Of a DNA stretch of 64,000 nt, positions 20,818 to 30,800 are shown piece after piece. The DNA lies in NCBI RefSeq assembly GCF_032118995.1, contig NC_092666.1:13156501-13220500 (forward strand), given 5' to 3'. The DNA is from Asterias amurensis (taxonomy: Eukaryota > Echinodermata > Asteroidea > Forcipulatida > Asteriidae). How positions within the stretch are numbered: the first letter of the stretch is position 1; each line of letters begins with the position of its first letter. The position numbers and the translations under genes are program-made. The notes below the pieces were generated by a model. The model did not search any database, was not told the origin of the DNA, and saw only the letters and a program-made list of their open reading frames with translations.

Positions 20818-23800
20818 ATGACAGACTCCATGAAACTCATCATTTCGGACCTTTGTCACGGAATGCGTGATGCGGTTTTGGGGGCGCTCTTCATCTTTCG
20901 CGTAGATGCTGAGATTAACGCCTTGGCTGAGGAGAAGAAACGACGGCAAGAAGAAAAGAGACGAGAGACTCAAAGGAGACCGATTCCTGTGCGAGAGAAA
21001 AAAGAAAGGTCTGCAAAAGTCGATTCAAACGGGGACACTTCCTTTCTAATAGTTTTTTTTATCGTTAAGTTAACAAAGTGTGGTTTTGGATTCTGTTAAA
21101 TTACACTTTTGACTTGTGTCTTTGATCAAGACGCTTCTTATGCAACATTTGCCCAAAGCTGTGCAATTATCCGCGTTTCTATGAAAACAAAAAAAAGATT
21201 TATCGTTATTGGAGAGAAATATGGCAAATTGTTTGGTAAACTTGTACTTCATGAATATTCCCAATATTTTTAAATATTTTTTGTTTTAAATTCTAGTGAG
21301 CAGAAAGTAATGCAACGCATCCTACAATGTTGTTTCTTGAACGGCGGAGTGTTTTGGCTGAGCATTGTGGCCTTCAACAGTCTGGTCCTACCAACGTTAC
21401 AGTTCATTACTCAGAGTATAATTGGTGAGTCTAAAAGGCAGTGGACACTATTGGTAACTACTCAAAATATTTATTAGCACAAAACCTTTCTTGGTAATGA
21501 GTAATGGGGAGAGGTTGATAGTATAAAACATTGTGAGAAACGGCACCCTCTGAAGTAATGAAGTTTTCGAGAAAGAAGTAATTTTTCCACGAACTTGATT
21601 TCGAGACCGCAGGTTTAGAATTTGAGGTCTCGAAATCAAGCATCGGAAAGCACACAACTTTGTGTGACAGGGGTGTTTTTCTTTCATTATTATCTCGCAA
21701 CTTCGACAACCGATTGAGCTCAAATTTTCACAGGTTTGTTATGTTATGCATATGTTGAGATACACCAAGTGAGAAGACTAGTCTTTGACAATTACCAATA
21801 GTACCAGTGTCTTAAACTGCTGTTACCATAGCGCTTGAATTTGGGGAAGGGGAATCCAACATGGTGTCTAGTCGAATCTGGAGACAAATCCCTCAGTCCG
21901 AGGTCTTGTATGTTGGGTAGATATTCTGTCCCTTCATGATTGACATGGGATTCCCCCATTGGTGTTTTCCTCCCACATCTGAAACAGAAACATTTTGTTC
22001 ATCATCTTCCACATCACTCATCCTAATATTAGCGCTTGCTTTGTTACTTTTTAAATCAAAAGAATTGTATCCACACTTATCATCTTCTACACTTCCCTTG
22101 AAGAAAACTGAAGTTACCATTTTGAGGAACAACAAGAGCGGTACTTAATTTCATTTTGGTTCATTTTATTCTTTTTGTTTTTTTTTGTTTTTTAGGTATT
22201 TCAGGTCAGTCTTTATCGAACACCACAGTCTGGGCTTGGATGGGTCCAATGATGTCCTACACATTCAGCGCACTCTGGGTTCTTCCTCTCTTTGTGCTAA
22301 GCAGAGCAGTAAGCAGCCTCTGGTTTCAGGTAAGCGAAACAAACAGTTCATGATAGACTACAGGCCTGGGCCCAACTTCATAAAGCCATTAAGCGCGGAA
22401 AATATGTTTTCCTAAGCCAAATATGAGTGAGGCACCAGTCGCAACACTGTAAACCTTAGGGAGTTTTGGCTGGTAAGGTTTTTCTGTGCTTAGCAAGCTT
22501 ATGTGCTTACAGGCTTTATGAGTGCCATTTACTCAACCAAGTTGAAGTCTGTTCCAAAGACTGACGCAATAATGGTTAGTGTCATTCCTTGGGACTCGAA
22601 CCCTCACTATCACCGTCCAGTGCGCTTGACCGCTCAGCCACGAGACATAATAACGAGGTCTTATAGAGCGCACGAATCCACAAAAGTGCTCAGGGCGCTA
22701 TTACAGAAAAAGACGCCAACATCGCTTCAATACAAAACTGAGTCTTAAACCACAAAGGAAACTGACTGGGGAAACTTTAAATAAGTTGGGTTTGAACAAA
22801 GAACAATTAACCGGAGCAGGATTTGAACAACTGACCTTCTGGATTAACTTACAGAACCTATACCAACCAGCCCTTTGTTGGCTGTCGCCCTATTAGTCAA
22901 TCTGGAGGCTGTTGGTTTAAAGGCAGAGGACACTATTGATAATTACTCAAAATAATTATTGGCATGAAATCTTACTTGTTAACGAGTAATGGGGAGAGCT
23001 GTTGACAGTATAAAACATTGTGAGAAACTGCTCCTTCTGAAAGGACGTAGTTTTCGAGAAAGAGTAATTTTCCGCGAATTTGATTTTGAGACCTCAGATT
23101 TAGAAGTTGAGGTCTTGAAATCAAGCATCTGAAAGCACACAACTTCGTGTGACAAGATGTTTCTTTTCTTTCTTTATTATCTCGCAACTTTTGCGAACAA
23201 TTGAGCTCAAATTTTCACAGGTTTTTTATTTTATGCATCATATGTTGAGATATACACCAAGTGAGAAGACTGGTCTTTGACACTTACCAATAGTGTCCAA
23301 GGTCTTTAAGTCCTGCTCCGGTCAATTTGTTTTGTTCATCTCAAACTAATAAAAAAACTGGTAACTGTAACTTTCTTAACTTTGGTTTTGTTTGTTTCCG
23401 AAGGACATTGCCGATGCAGCGTACCGGAAGTCCCGCGGCCGTCCTCAACTTCCTAATCTCAGTGAACTTATTGCCGATTTATTGTTCAGTTTAATCGTAC
23501 AGGCTCTCTTTCTCATACAGGTAAGTTGTTAAGCAACCCCTTAATTCACCAATTCCCACTTTGCTCCTGTCATCCGACAACATTTGTCCGCTATTCCCCC
23601 TTAACAAGGTTAAAGCTAATTTGTTAGTCTGTCTTCCTCTTTTCCCAATACCGATTCTAAACCTGATACTTCACAGAGGCGATGAAGCAACAATTGCCTT
23701 GGTGCTCCTGTTCATTGCCTTGGTGCCCCTTGTCATTACCTTGATGCCAACTGGTCATTTCCTTGGTGCCCCTCGGTTTTGCCTTGGTGCCCAAAAGGCA

Positions 23801-25086
23801 CACATACATGAACACCTCTGGCTAACACTGTGGGTGTTGCCCCTTGTCGTTGCCTTGGTGTCCCTGGTTATTGCCTTGATGCCCAGAAGTCACCCAGACA
23901 CCCCTCTGGCTAGCTCCATGATTGTTGCCCCTGGTCTATGCCTTGATGTCTCTTATCATTGCATTGATGCCCCCTGGTGTATGCCTTGATGCCCCTTTGA
24001 AATGATCATCATAGAGATGCTCAGGCCTGATACTTCACGGAGGCAACGGAGGCGATTGTCTCCGTTGCCCCTTGTCATTGCCTTAGTGCCCTTGAAATGC
24101 TCCAGTACAAATTTGCAATTTCATCATAGGATGCCCTTTACCAAGACGAAAATGCCTTGGTGCCCTTGCCCTTTCAAAAACGAAGCATACAGCCCTGAGA
24201 TGCCCTATATCAATCAAAAACTGTCTTGCTTTTTCTCAAACTTCTCCTTGCGTGATTGTTGATTTTTCCCCAGAGTATGCTGGTGAGCCTTGTCCCCATA
24301 CCGGGCGTGGGTCAAGTCTTGAGTCTACTTCACCTGTGTCTTCTTAACTCACTTTATGCGTTTGAGTATAAATGGTTCAATATGGGTGAGTCTAGTTCTG
24401 AAAGAGAAATTTTTCTTTGAGAAGTAAAAATCTGTCTGGAGCCAATATGGCTCACCAGGCCGTTTTTTAAATTTATTTATTTTAAATCTTTAGACATACA
24501 CAATAGTTACAAGTTGTACAGGGGTTGTCAAGGTTAAACAAAAAAGTATATAAACTGTTACAAAAGATGTGTAAAACCAGTCCCCTGCCAACGATAAAAA
24601 TATAATTATACAATATAAAAAGATGATTGCACTGAAACATTTAAAAATCACACAAAAGAAAACAATAAAACACAAGCAAAACCAGACTATTGAAAACAAA
24701 AACTGCACCCACAACAAAACACCGCAGCGATAAGAGGAAGGGACAACAATTTCATTGGCATTAAATGACTAAGAACATTCTTAGTTCAATCCCCAGCTTT
24801 CGCGGTACCCCATTTGTACTCCTGGTTAGGCAGAAGCAAATAATTATGATAAAGTGCCTTGCTCAAGGACATTATTATTGCGTCTGGCCAGGCCAGGATT
24901 CAAACCCACTCGAGTCCACGGCCCTAGACAGCTCTGCCTCAAGAACCTCACAGTGCTGAAATTGAAATTAAAATTGAGAAAAGAAGCTCAAACTTTATCC
25001 AACATTTTTTTTTTTCTAATTACACACTGCCGCCCCTTCTTGCCTGGAAACAGACCCCGTTCCTGGTTTTGGCCTTGGTGTTTGCT

Positions 25087-25122
<36 letters not shown>

Positions 25123-27272
25123 GTCGATATTTATATCGTGCTTTATACACCCAAAGGGCGTCTTAAAGCGCTGAAACATACAGTATTTCCTGCAAGGTAT
25201 GTGGGACTAGGTTTTTGAATTATGAGTTATGGTTTACCACAGACCAGATTTTCCAATGGTTGTGCCCTGTGCAAAATGAAATTGGTCTTGCCCTCTGTTA
25301 AAGCCATTGGACACTTTCGGTAAACAGTATTGTCCAAGGCCCACACTTCGTGTATCACAACTTGTGTATAAAAATAAAAATATAACAAACCTGTGAAAGT
25401 TTAGGCTTAATTGGGCATCGGAGTAAGGAGAAAATAATAGGAAAACCCACCCTTGTTTCCGCACGTTTCGCCGTGTCATGACATGTGTTTAAAATAAATC
25501 CATAATTCTCGATATCGAGAATTGATATTGTTTTAATGTTTTCTCAAAAAGTAAAGCATTTCATGGAATAATATTTCAAGAGAAGTCTTTCACTACTACC
25601 TTCTGTAAACCCTGTAAGTTATTTGTAAATCTGTGAACTTTTAATTTTTTTTCTGTGTCCAATGGCTTTAAAGCTTTGTTTTGCTATTATCTTCTCAGGT
25701 TGGAAGGTCCATCGACGGCTGTCGTTGATCGAACTCAACTGGCCGTATTTCTTTGGTTTTGGTCTCCCTCTGGCTGTTTTGACGTCTTTACCATCGTCCT
25801 ACATCATCAGAGGATGCCTCTTCTCTATTCTTTTCCCATTGTTTATCATCAGCGGAAATGAAGCTGTTACACCAAGCCAACCATGGTGAGTTTTGATGAA
25901 GAGTGAAGCCCGGTTCACACTTCATGCGAATGCAAAGTGAATTTTGGCGTCACAAGGCTGTTTTTGCAGCGAATGTTTTGCAGCGAATGTTTTACAGCAA
26001 ATGTTTTACAGCGAATGTTTCCTAGGAGTTTAGCACAAGTCAACTGACGCGAACTATTCGTTGCGAATTTGTGACGTCAACATTTGTATCGCATTGCATT
26101 TGCAGGAAGTAAGAACCGGGCCTTAGGGGGATGGTGGTGGGTAAGGGAGGGGCGTGGTTTGAGGGAGAGTGGGCTGGTATGGTTTGAATGTCTGTCACAC
26201 CAAGTCAACCATGGTGTGTTTTGATAGAGAGTCAGGGGCAGCAGGGAAGAGATTTGTTCAGACTTTTCTCTGAATTCAGACTTTTTGTGTTGGCCTGGTG
26301 AATAAAATCAGACATGTATTGTTCCACAGAGTAAAGAAATCCAGCTCTTTGGTCTACTTCTTTAGTACTGCAAACACCTTTGCACTGTTTTCAAAACCTC
26401 CTAGGAATCTATAACTTCAGGGGTTATCAAAAGGTGGAAATGTCACCATTACAACTTACCTTAGAAATTGTATCCTAGTTTCAGCCCTTTTTTGTTGGCA
26501 ATGACTCTCACCCCTGGGGAAGGTGGAGAGTAGGGAAGGGGTGGTTGGAGAGAGGGAGGGCTGGTAGTGTTGTCAACCTAGGTGAGGGGCTGGGGGAGGT
26601 AGTCGTGGTGAGTAAAGAGGGATTGGGAGGGGGTTGGGTAAGTTCCTTGAGACGGGGTCGGCTGGCATAGTTACATTGTCTGTCCCATTAAAGGAACACG
26701 TTGCCTTGGATCGGTCGAGTTGGTCTTTGAAAAGTGTTCTGTAACCGTTTGTTATCAAATCGTTATGGTTAGAAAGATGTTGTAAAAGTAGAATACAATT
26801 ATCTACACAAACATGCCTCGAAATTGCATGGTTTTCTTTTTACTTTGTCGACTAACACGGTCGGCCATTTATGGGAGTCAAATTTTTGACTCGCATAAAT
26901 GGCCGACCGTGTTAGTTCGCACAGTAAAAGGAAAACCACGCAATTTCGAGGCAAACTTGTGTGGATCATTGTATTCTACTTTTACAACATCTTTCCAACC
27001 ATATGCATTTCATAACAAACGGTTTCAAACGCTTTTTGAAGACGAACTCGTCCGATCCAAGGCAACGTGTTCCTTTAAGTCATTCTTGTTGATGAGTGCA
27101 TCCATCAACAAGTTCCCACAAATTGCTACCGCTAGTGTTCATTATTCTAATGGTCATTTCTTTTCTCTCTTTTTATTCCAGTGATTTTCCACTCCACATC
27201 TTCTCCGTGGTAGTGGAGATTTCCAACAGGATATTTCACCGGACCGTCCACAGACCTAAAACAAGTCGGTAA
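20818..27272 (+). CDS. EI24: EI24 (etoposide-induced 2.4 / PIG8) homologue, complete coding region (7 exons, 319 aa)
   Basis: Coding exons 20818-21008, 21297-21424, 22196-22329, 23404-23520, 24274-24385, 25699-25885, 27182-27272; phases agree throughout and give 319 residues (vertebrate EI24 is about 340). The N-terminus [20 protein letters not shown] leads into a basic Arg/Glu helix, then [27 protein letters not shown], the loop [14 protein letters not shown], further TM helices, [17 protein letters not shown] and [18 protein letters not shown]: the order and wording of EI24. Known role: ER multipass protein involved in autophagy and p53-linked growth control. The exon 1 donor is GTCTGC, a weak site, chosen because it alone keeps frame with the CQ/CCFLNGG exon. 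The ATG lies 8 bases after an acceptor (20808-20809), so a 5' non-coding exon must exist. The C-terminal tail is short and basic ([11 protein letters not shown]). Confidence 0.93.
21432..21815. mobile_element. Family B MITE (TTAA type)
   Basis: AAAGGCAGTGGACACTATTGG at the left, CCAATAGTACCAGTGTCTTAA at the right; inner GAGGTCTCGAAATCAAGCATC and GTTTCTC.CAATGTTTTATAC segments are shared by all six copies. The left end starts two bases after the EI24 donor GTGAGT (21425-21430). Confidence 0.8.
22370..22530. mobile_element. Family C MITE, short copy
   Basis: TGGGCCCAACTTCATAAAGCC to GTGCTTACAGGCTTTATGA, with CACCAGTCGCAACACTGTAAAC. In an EI24 intron. Confidence 0.6.
22595..22650 (-). mobile_element. 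SINE head fragment
   Basis: Minus strand: CTCGTGGCTGAGCGGTCAAGC and AGGGTTCGAGTCCC. Only the tRNA-like part is recognisable. Confidence 0.5.
22917..23309. mobile_element. Family B MITE (TTAA type)
   Basis: TTAAAGGCAGAGGACACTATT to AATAGTGTCCAAGGTCTTTAA; same orientation as the copy at 21432. Confidence 0.8.
23655..24200. repeat. Expanded family G repeat
   Basis: Many variants of CCTTGGTGCCCCT and ATTGCCTTGATGCCC in a row (23690-23995), then a standard family G unit at 24020-24200. The short motif has been locally amplified into an imperfect minisatellite, which leaves one frame open for 142 codons; I do not take that as a gene. Confidence 0.6.
24480..24960. repeat. Old repeat debris including a minus-strand SINE
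   Basis: The stretch 24835-24960 reads as a minus-strand SINE (GTGCCTTGCTCAAGGACA, CAGGATTCAAACCCACTCG). The A-rich part before it (24480-24760) shows no clear identity. Confidence 0.4.
25087..25121. repeat. (TAA)n microsatellite
   Basis: About eleven TAA units followed by CGATATTTATATCGTGCTTTA and CAAAGGGCGTCTTAAAGCGCT, a combination that suggests a microsatellite-tailed dispersed repeat. Confidence 0.85.
25298..25671. mobile_element. TTAA-flanked MITE, family A, copy 3
   Basis: Intact ends TTAAAGCCATTGGACAC and GTCCAATGGCTTTAA. Same orientation as the copy at 5573. Ends 27 bases before the EI24 exon at 25699, so the branch-point and pyrimidine tract of that intron lie between element and exon. 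Confidence 0.8.
25904..26127. mobile_element. MITE with GCCCGGTTCACACTTC ends
   Basis: AAGCCCGGTTCACACTTC pairs with GAAGTAAGAACCGGGCCTT. A 13-bp motif GCAGCGAATGTTTT is repeated four times near 25968-26020. Starts 18 bases after the EI24 exon ending at 25885. Confidence 0.75.
26128..26687. other. EI24 intron, G-rich stretches only
   Basis: Two loose repeats of GGGAGAGTGGGCTGGTA / GGGAGGGCTGGTAGTGTT and CACACCAAGTCAACCATGGTG, which echoes the exon end at 25872-25890. No exon or RNA gene. Confidence 0.4.
26688..27078. mobile_element. Family E MITE (TTAA type), copy 2
   Basis: TTAAAGGAACACGTTGCCTTGG to CCAAGGCAACGTGTTCCTTTAA, fully intact with TTAA on both sides. The centre GTCAAATTTTTGACTC lies between inverted CGGCCATTTATGG arms. 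Confidence 0.85.
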
Positions 27273-28500
27273 TTGTAGGTACTCTCCTTGAAGTTGTTTT
27301 GTTATATCAACAATCATGGGCAAGTTCGATCAGCGACCATTTGTCAACCACTAGTCACTGTTTCTATGCATGAAATACATCCTGGATGCCAGGCCAAATG
27401 GCCCAATGGTCGACACAATAGTCAACAGCTGATAGTCAACTATAGTCTCTTGATTGAACTTGCTTCATGCTAACTGGGGTGATGTACCAACTAAAATGTC
27501 CACTGATCCACTATTGATTGAATCTGTACTGAGGTGTGTGGATATCAACAACTAGGCATTTTTATGATGGCATCTGGATCATCCACCGATCTAAAAATAG
27601 GCGGTAATGCAGGTATAGTCCTTGACATTGTTTTTATATCAATGGCCATGCTGACTGAGGTGGTGTATCAACTAAGCATCCACCGGTCCACAATGAGTTG
27701 ATAAAATCTGTATGTGTGGATGTGTGTGGATATCAACAACTAGGCTGATTGTTTTAGCTCTGTTTTTTTGATGGACCAATATAATTGTCCACTAACACTC
27801 TTTTAGTTGATAAACACTTTTAAGTACTGGGAAGTAATTTTTTTAATCAACAACTACGCAGACTGGCATGTGGTGTAACAATAGTTAGTCAGAAACGACC
27901 TGATTTGAAGTGATGTAGTTGTAAAGAAAGCGGACACTTAATATAAATGAAATAGATGCATAGACGCATTGGGGAGAAAAAGGTGGAAAGAAGTGTGTGT
28001 TTTGGGGGGTAGGCGGCGGTTTTTTTTTTGTTTTTTTTTGGGGGGGGTAGTTTTTTTTTTAATTATTTGGAATTGGGCGATTAGAAGACACTGTACATTT
28101 CATAAGATTTGGGAACATTAAAAAAGAGATGTTTTTCACTAGACATGCTAGAAAGTTTAAGAGTGTCACCAAAGAAATTGGACAGGAGTAAAGCTCTTTG
28201 TTTAACCACAAACTGTTATCAAATTAAATATATTTGAAGTAGCAATGAATATGAACTTCAGATGTGTTTTTGCAAGGTTGTTGATAAACACTGGCATGTG
28301 TCAATTGCTACCTGCAAACATTAATTTTTTAATAAAAGGTAGATTACTTCATTTACCAGACATTAAAAGAATAACAATTTACACAATTAGAAGTTAAAAT
28401 AACACTTAATTCCTGCCAAAACAGTTGCACTAGTGTTTTTTTAAACCCTTTGAGGTTAACTTTGATTCTCTCTTGGGTATTTGTTATACAAATATAACAC
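27273..28500 (+). other. Probable EI24 3' UTR and downstream DNA
   Basis: Contains loosely repeated blocks (GTCCACTGATCCAC, GGATATCAACAACTAGGC, GGTGGTGTATCAACTAA at 27480-27860), a G/T-rich run at 28000-28060, and candidate poly(A) signals at 28331 and 28714. No gene seen. Confidence 0.45.
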
Positions 28501-28650
28501 GGTATATTTCGGGTGACTAGCCGATATTGGCTCCCCGAGGTATTGGAAGTTGACAAACTAGTTCCCGTGGCGAAGCCGAGGGATCTAGTTTGTCAACTTC
28601 CAGTACCGAGTAGAGCTCATCGACTAGTCACCCGAAATAAACCATGTTAT
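28501..28650. repeat. Palindromic element
   Basis: GGTATATTTCGGGTGACTAG pairs with CTAGTCACCCGAAATAAACC; inner arms GGAAGTTGACAAACTAG and CTAGTTTGTCAACTTCC flank TTCCCGTGGCGAAGCCGAGGG. Confidence 0.8.
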
Positions 28651-28713
28651 ATTTGTTTACTATACTTCATACATGTTCAGTTACATGAGTTTTGAGCAAG
28701 ATGATAACTGTGA

Positions 28714-28719
28714 AATAAA
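28714..28719 (+). terminator. Candidate polyadenylation signal of EI24
   Basis: AATAAA about 1.4 kb after the stop; another AATAAA lies at 28331-28336. Either could serve; no transcript data can be seen here. Confidence 0.25.
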
Positions 28720-28797
28720 ATGCACATGATACGTTTGTTCATGTGTTGGATGTCGCTAGAGAGAACGCTGTTCATGCCTGTATACTAAACAGTACCA

Positions 28798-28920
28798 CGA
28801 TCGTAAAGCGCATGACAAGTAGAATAGCGCTCGGGGATGACGTCGCACAATGGTAATGCGCATGACAAGTAGAATAGCTCCTAGGGAGCTATTACTTGTC
28901 ACGCGCATTTACCACTTGCG
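28798..28920. repeat. Inverted repeat with GCGCATGACAAGTAGAATAG
   Basis: The motif occurs directly at 28808 and 28858 and inverted at 28888-28910 (CTATTACTTGTCACGCGCAT). Between genes. Confidence 0.65.
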
Positions 28921-29250
28921 TGAATACTCACGTGCGCGCTTGGTAATTAGCAAAATTAACACCTGACACGTGATGATGAATGGACCAATTAGAACTCGAC
29001 TCTCGGTCATGAATATGTATGAGGTATAGTAATATGTTATGACAGCCATGTTGTCAAATTTAACACTTAATATTGTGCAGTGTTCTGCAATATAACTTAC
29101 CAGACTAAAAGTAAATGTTATTAGCAAGTATCAAGTGAAATTGTTTCAAACATTGTTTCAACTTAAAGAAAAAAAGCAATTTTGTATCAGTTTGAAGTGA
29201 TGATCTGCCATTTACCCATATACACCGTTGTGTGTTAGCACTGTATACTC
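28921..29250. other. Intergenic DNA, nothing assigned
   Basis: No exon, RNA gene or repeat that I recognise. Confidence 0.4.
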
Positions 29251-29284
29251 AGTACTTACCCGAGTTCTGTGAAGAAAAAAAAAT

Positions 29285-29475
29285 CCCAGACATATTACTC
29301 GGGTGGGGTTGGAACCTACGACCCTTGCCGTTCTAGAGCAGTGTCAAACATCCTTTAAAGTGTGTGTTTTCCTTTTGTCACCGACGCATTCATACTTAAT
29401 CCAGCTCAGTTTGTAGAGCGCTGGCACATTAATCCGGAGGTTGCTGGTTCAAATCCTGCTCTAGTCAGTTTGTTT
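29285..29475. mobile_element. Two facing tRNA-like SINE remnants
   Basis: Minus strand at 29285-29345 (GGTCGTAGGTTCCAACCCC) and plus strand at 29400-29475 (CAGCTCAGTTTGTAGAGCGC and GCTGGTTCAAATCCTGC). Neither folds into a complete tRNA. Confidence 0.45.
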
Positions 29476-29929
29476 TTTGTCAACATGAAATCAATTTAAA
29501 TTCACTCAGTCGGTTTTCCTTGTGGTTTAAACTCAATTCACGTTTTTCTGCAGCAACTATGGAAACTGCAACAATAATTACCAATGATATCACTTCAGCA
29601 TTAGTAAACTAACTCAAATCTTTAAAATGCCTTAAAATTTGTTATATTATGATTATTATTATTAAATACAGTAACTTGCCTTGCACGGTAGTTGTCATGT
29701 TTTAAACATGTAAATATTATAAAAATGATTGTGTTATGAGAAATATTTATTTGGAAAAGAACAATACTTTGTTTATTAAAAGTTGACAATGCAAAGAGAA
29801 TTGTTAAAGTTTCAAAAAAATGTTTTTATTTTTTGTTGGATGTATTTGTAATTTCGTTTATTTAAATGTTCCTGGTATGATTCCGTTTTGCGGGGAAAAT
29901 ATTTGGTATTTTTCTCTGAGCCTTTTTTG

Positions 29930-30225
29930 ACCAATTTCGGTCAAATGTTTTTTTAAACCACAAGGGGCAAGTCCAGCATTTTTTACCAATTTTGAGTTGG
30001 GCCCTAAATTGAAAGTTTCGCAAGGGGGAAGTCCAGCATTTTTAACCAATTTTGTGTTGGGCCCTAAATTGAAAATTTCGCAAGGGGTAGGTTCAGGATT
30101 TTTATTTATTTCAGGGCATAAATAAGCAAAGGGGTAAGTCCAGCATTTTTGTCAAATTTCGCGAACAAATTTGAAAGATCGCCACAAGAGGGTAAGGTCC
30201 AGCATATTTATTATGCTTTTTCCAA
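29930..30225 (-). repeat. Inverted, decayed copies of the 54-bp minisatellite
   Basis: About five units containing GGGGCAAGTCCAGCATTTTT and GGGCCCTAAATTGAAA, the reverse complement of the plus-strand monomer motifs AATGCTGGACTTACCCC and TTTTCGGCCC. Less regular than the main array to the right. Confidence 0.75.
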
Positions 30226-30329
30226 AGGGTATAAACCAGTGAGTTCAAATAAAAGACAATGAATCCGTCTATAGTGACGTGTTAAACTGTGTTTGTTTAA
30301 TTAGATTTAAATTCAAGTATTTATTTGAA

Positions 30330-30565
30330 GAGGCAGGTAGCCCCGTAGCTTGACGGGAGAACCTAGTGGACTGGGAATCATGAGACCCGGGTTCAAATCC
30401 CGCGAGTGTCCTTTTTTTCTGCTTGAACGCAGTGAATTATATAAGTAGTGTCTAAAACCACCTCTAAACACCAACGGGCACTCAGGTGCACTGGATAGTT
30501 CCATTGCGTGTTCTACCCAGAGCTGGTACACCCGGTTCGAATCCTATGCCTGTACATATATAGAC
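30330..30565 (+). mobile_element. tRNA-derived SINE(s)
   Basis: AGCCCCGTAGCTTGACGGGA (A-box-like), ACCCGGGTTCAAATCCCGCG (B box), then AGTGTCTAAAACCACCTCTAA and CAACGGGCACTCAGGTGCACTGG; a second B box (CCGGTTCGAATCC) follows at 30532. A homologous copy lies inverted at 43640-43790, so the two minisatellites are bracketed by it. Confidence 0.65.
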
Positions 30566-30800
30566 TTGATTTTACTGCTGGCCGCAGGAATGGATTGGGG
30601 TCCGTCATGTCTATCCCCAAATTAGGTTGGATGAATTTTGCCGGGTGGGAGAGTAAAGGAGGGACCGGGACTAGCCAATCCCAGAAAGGAACTAATGGGT
30701 GATCACCACGCTGGTTTCCACCAGACTTTGAGTCCCCTGAACGCCTGGTCGTCACTCTGACTAACTCTTTGCACAAATTCACCTTTACTTTGTTATAACA

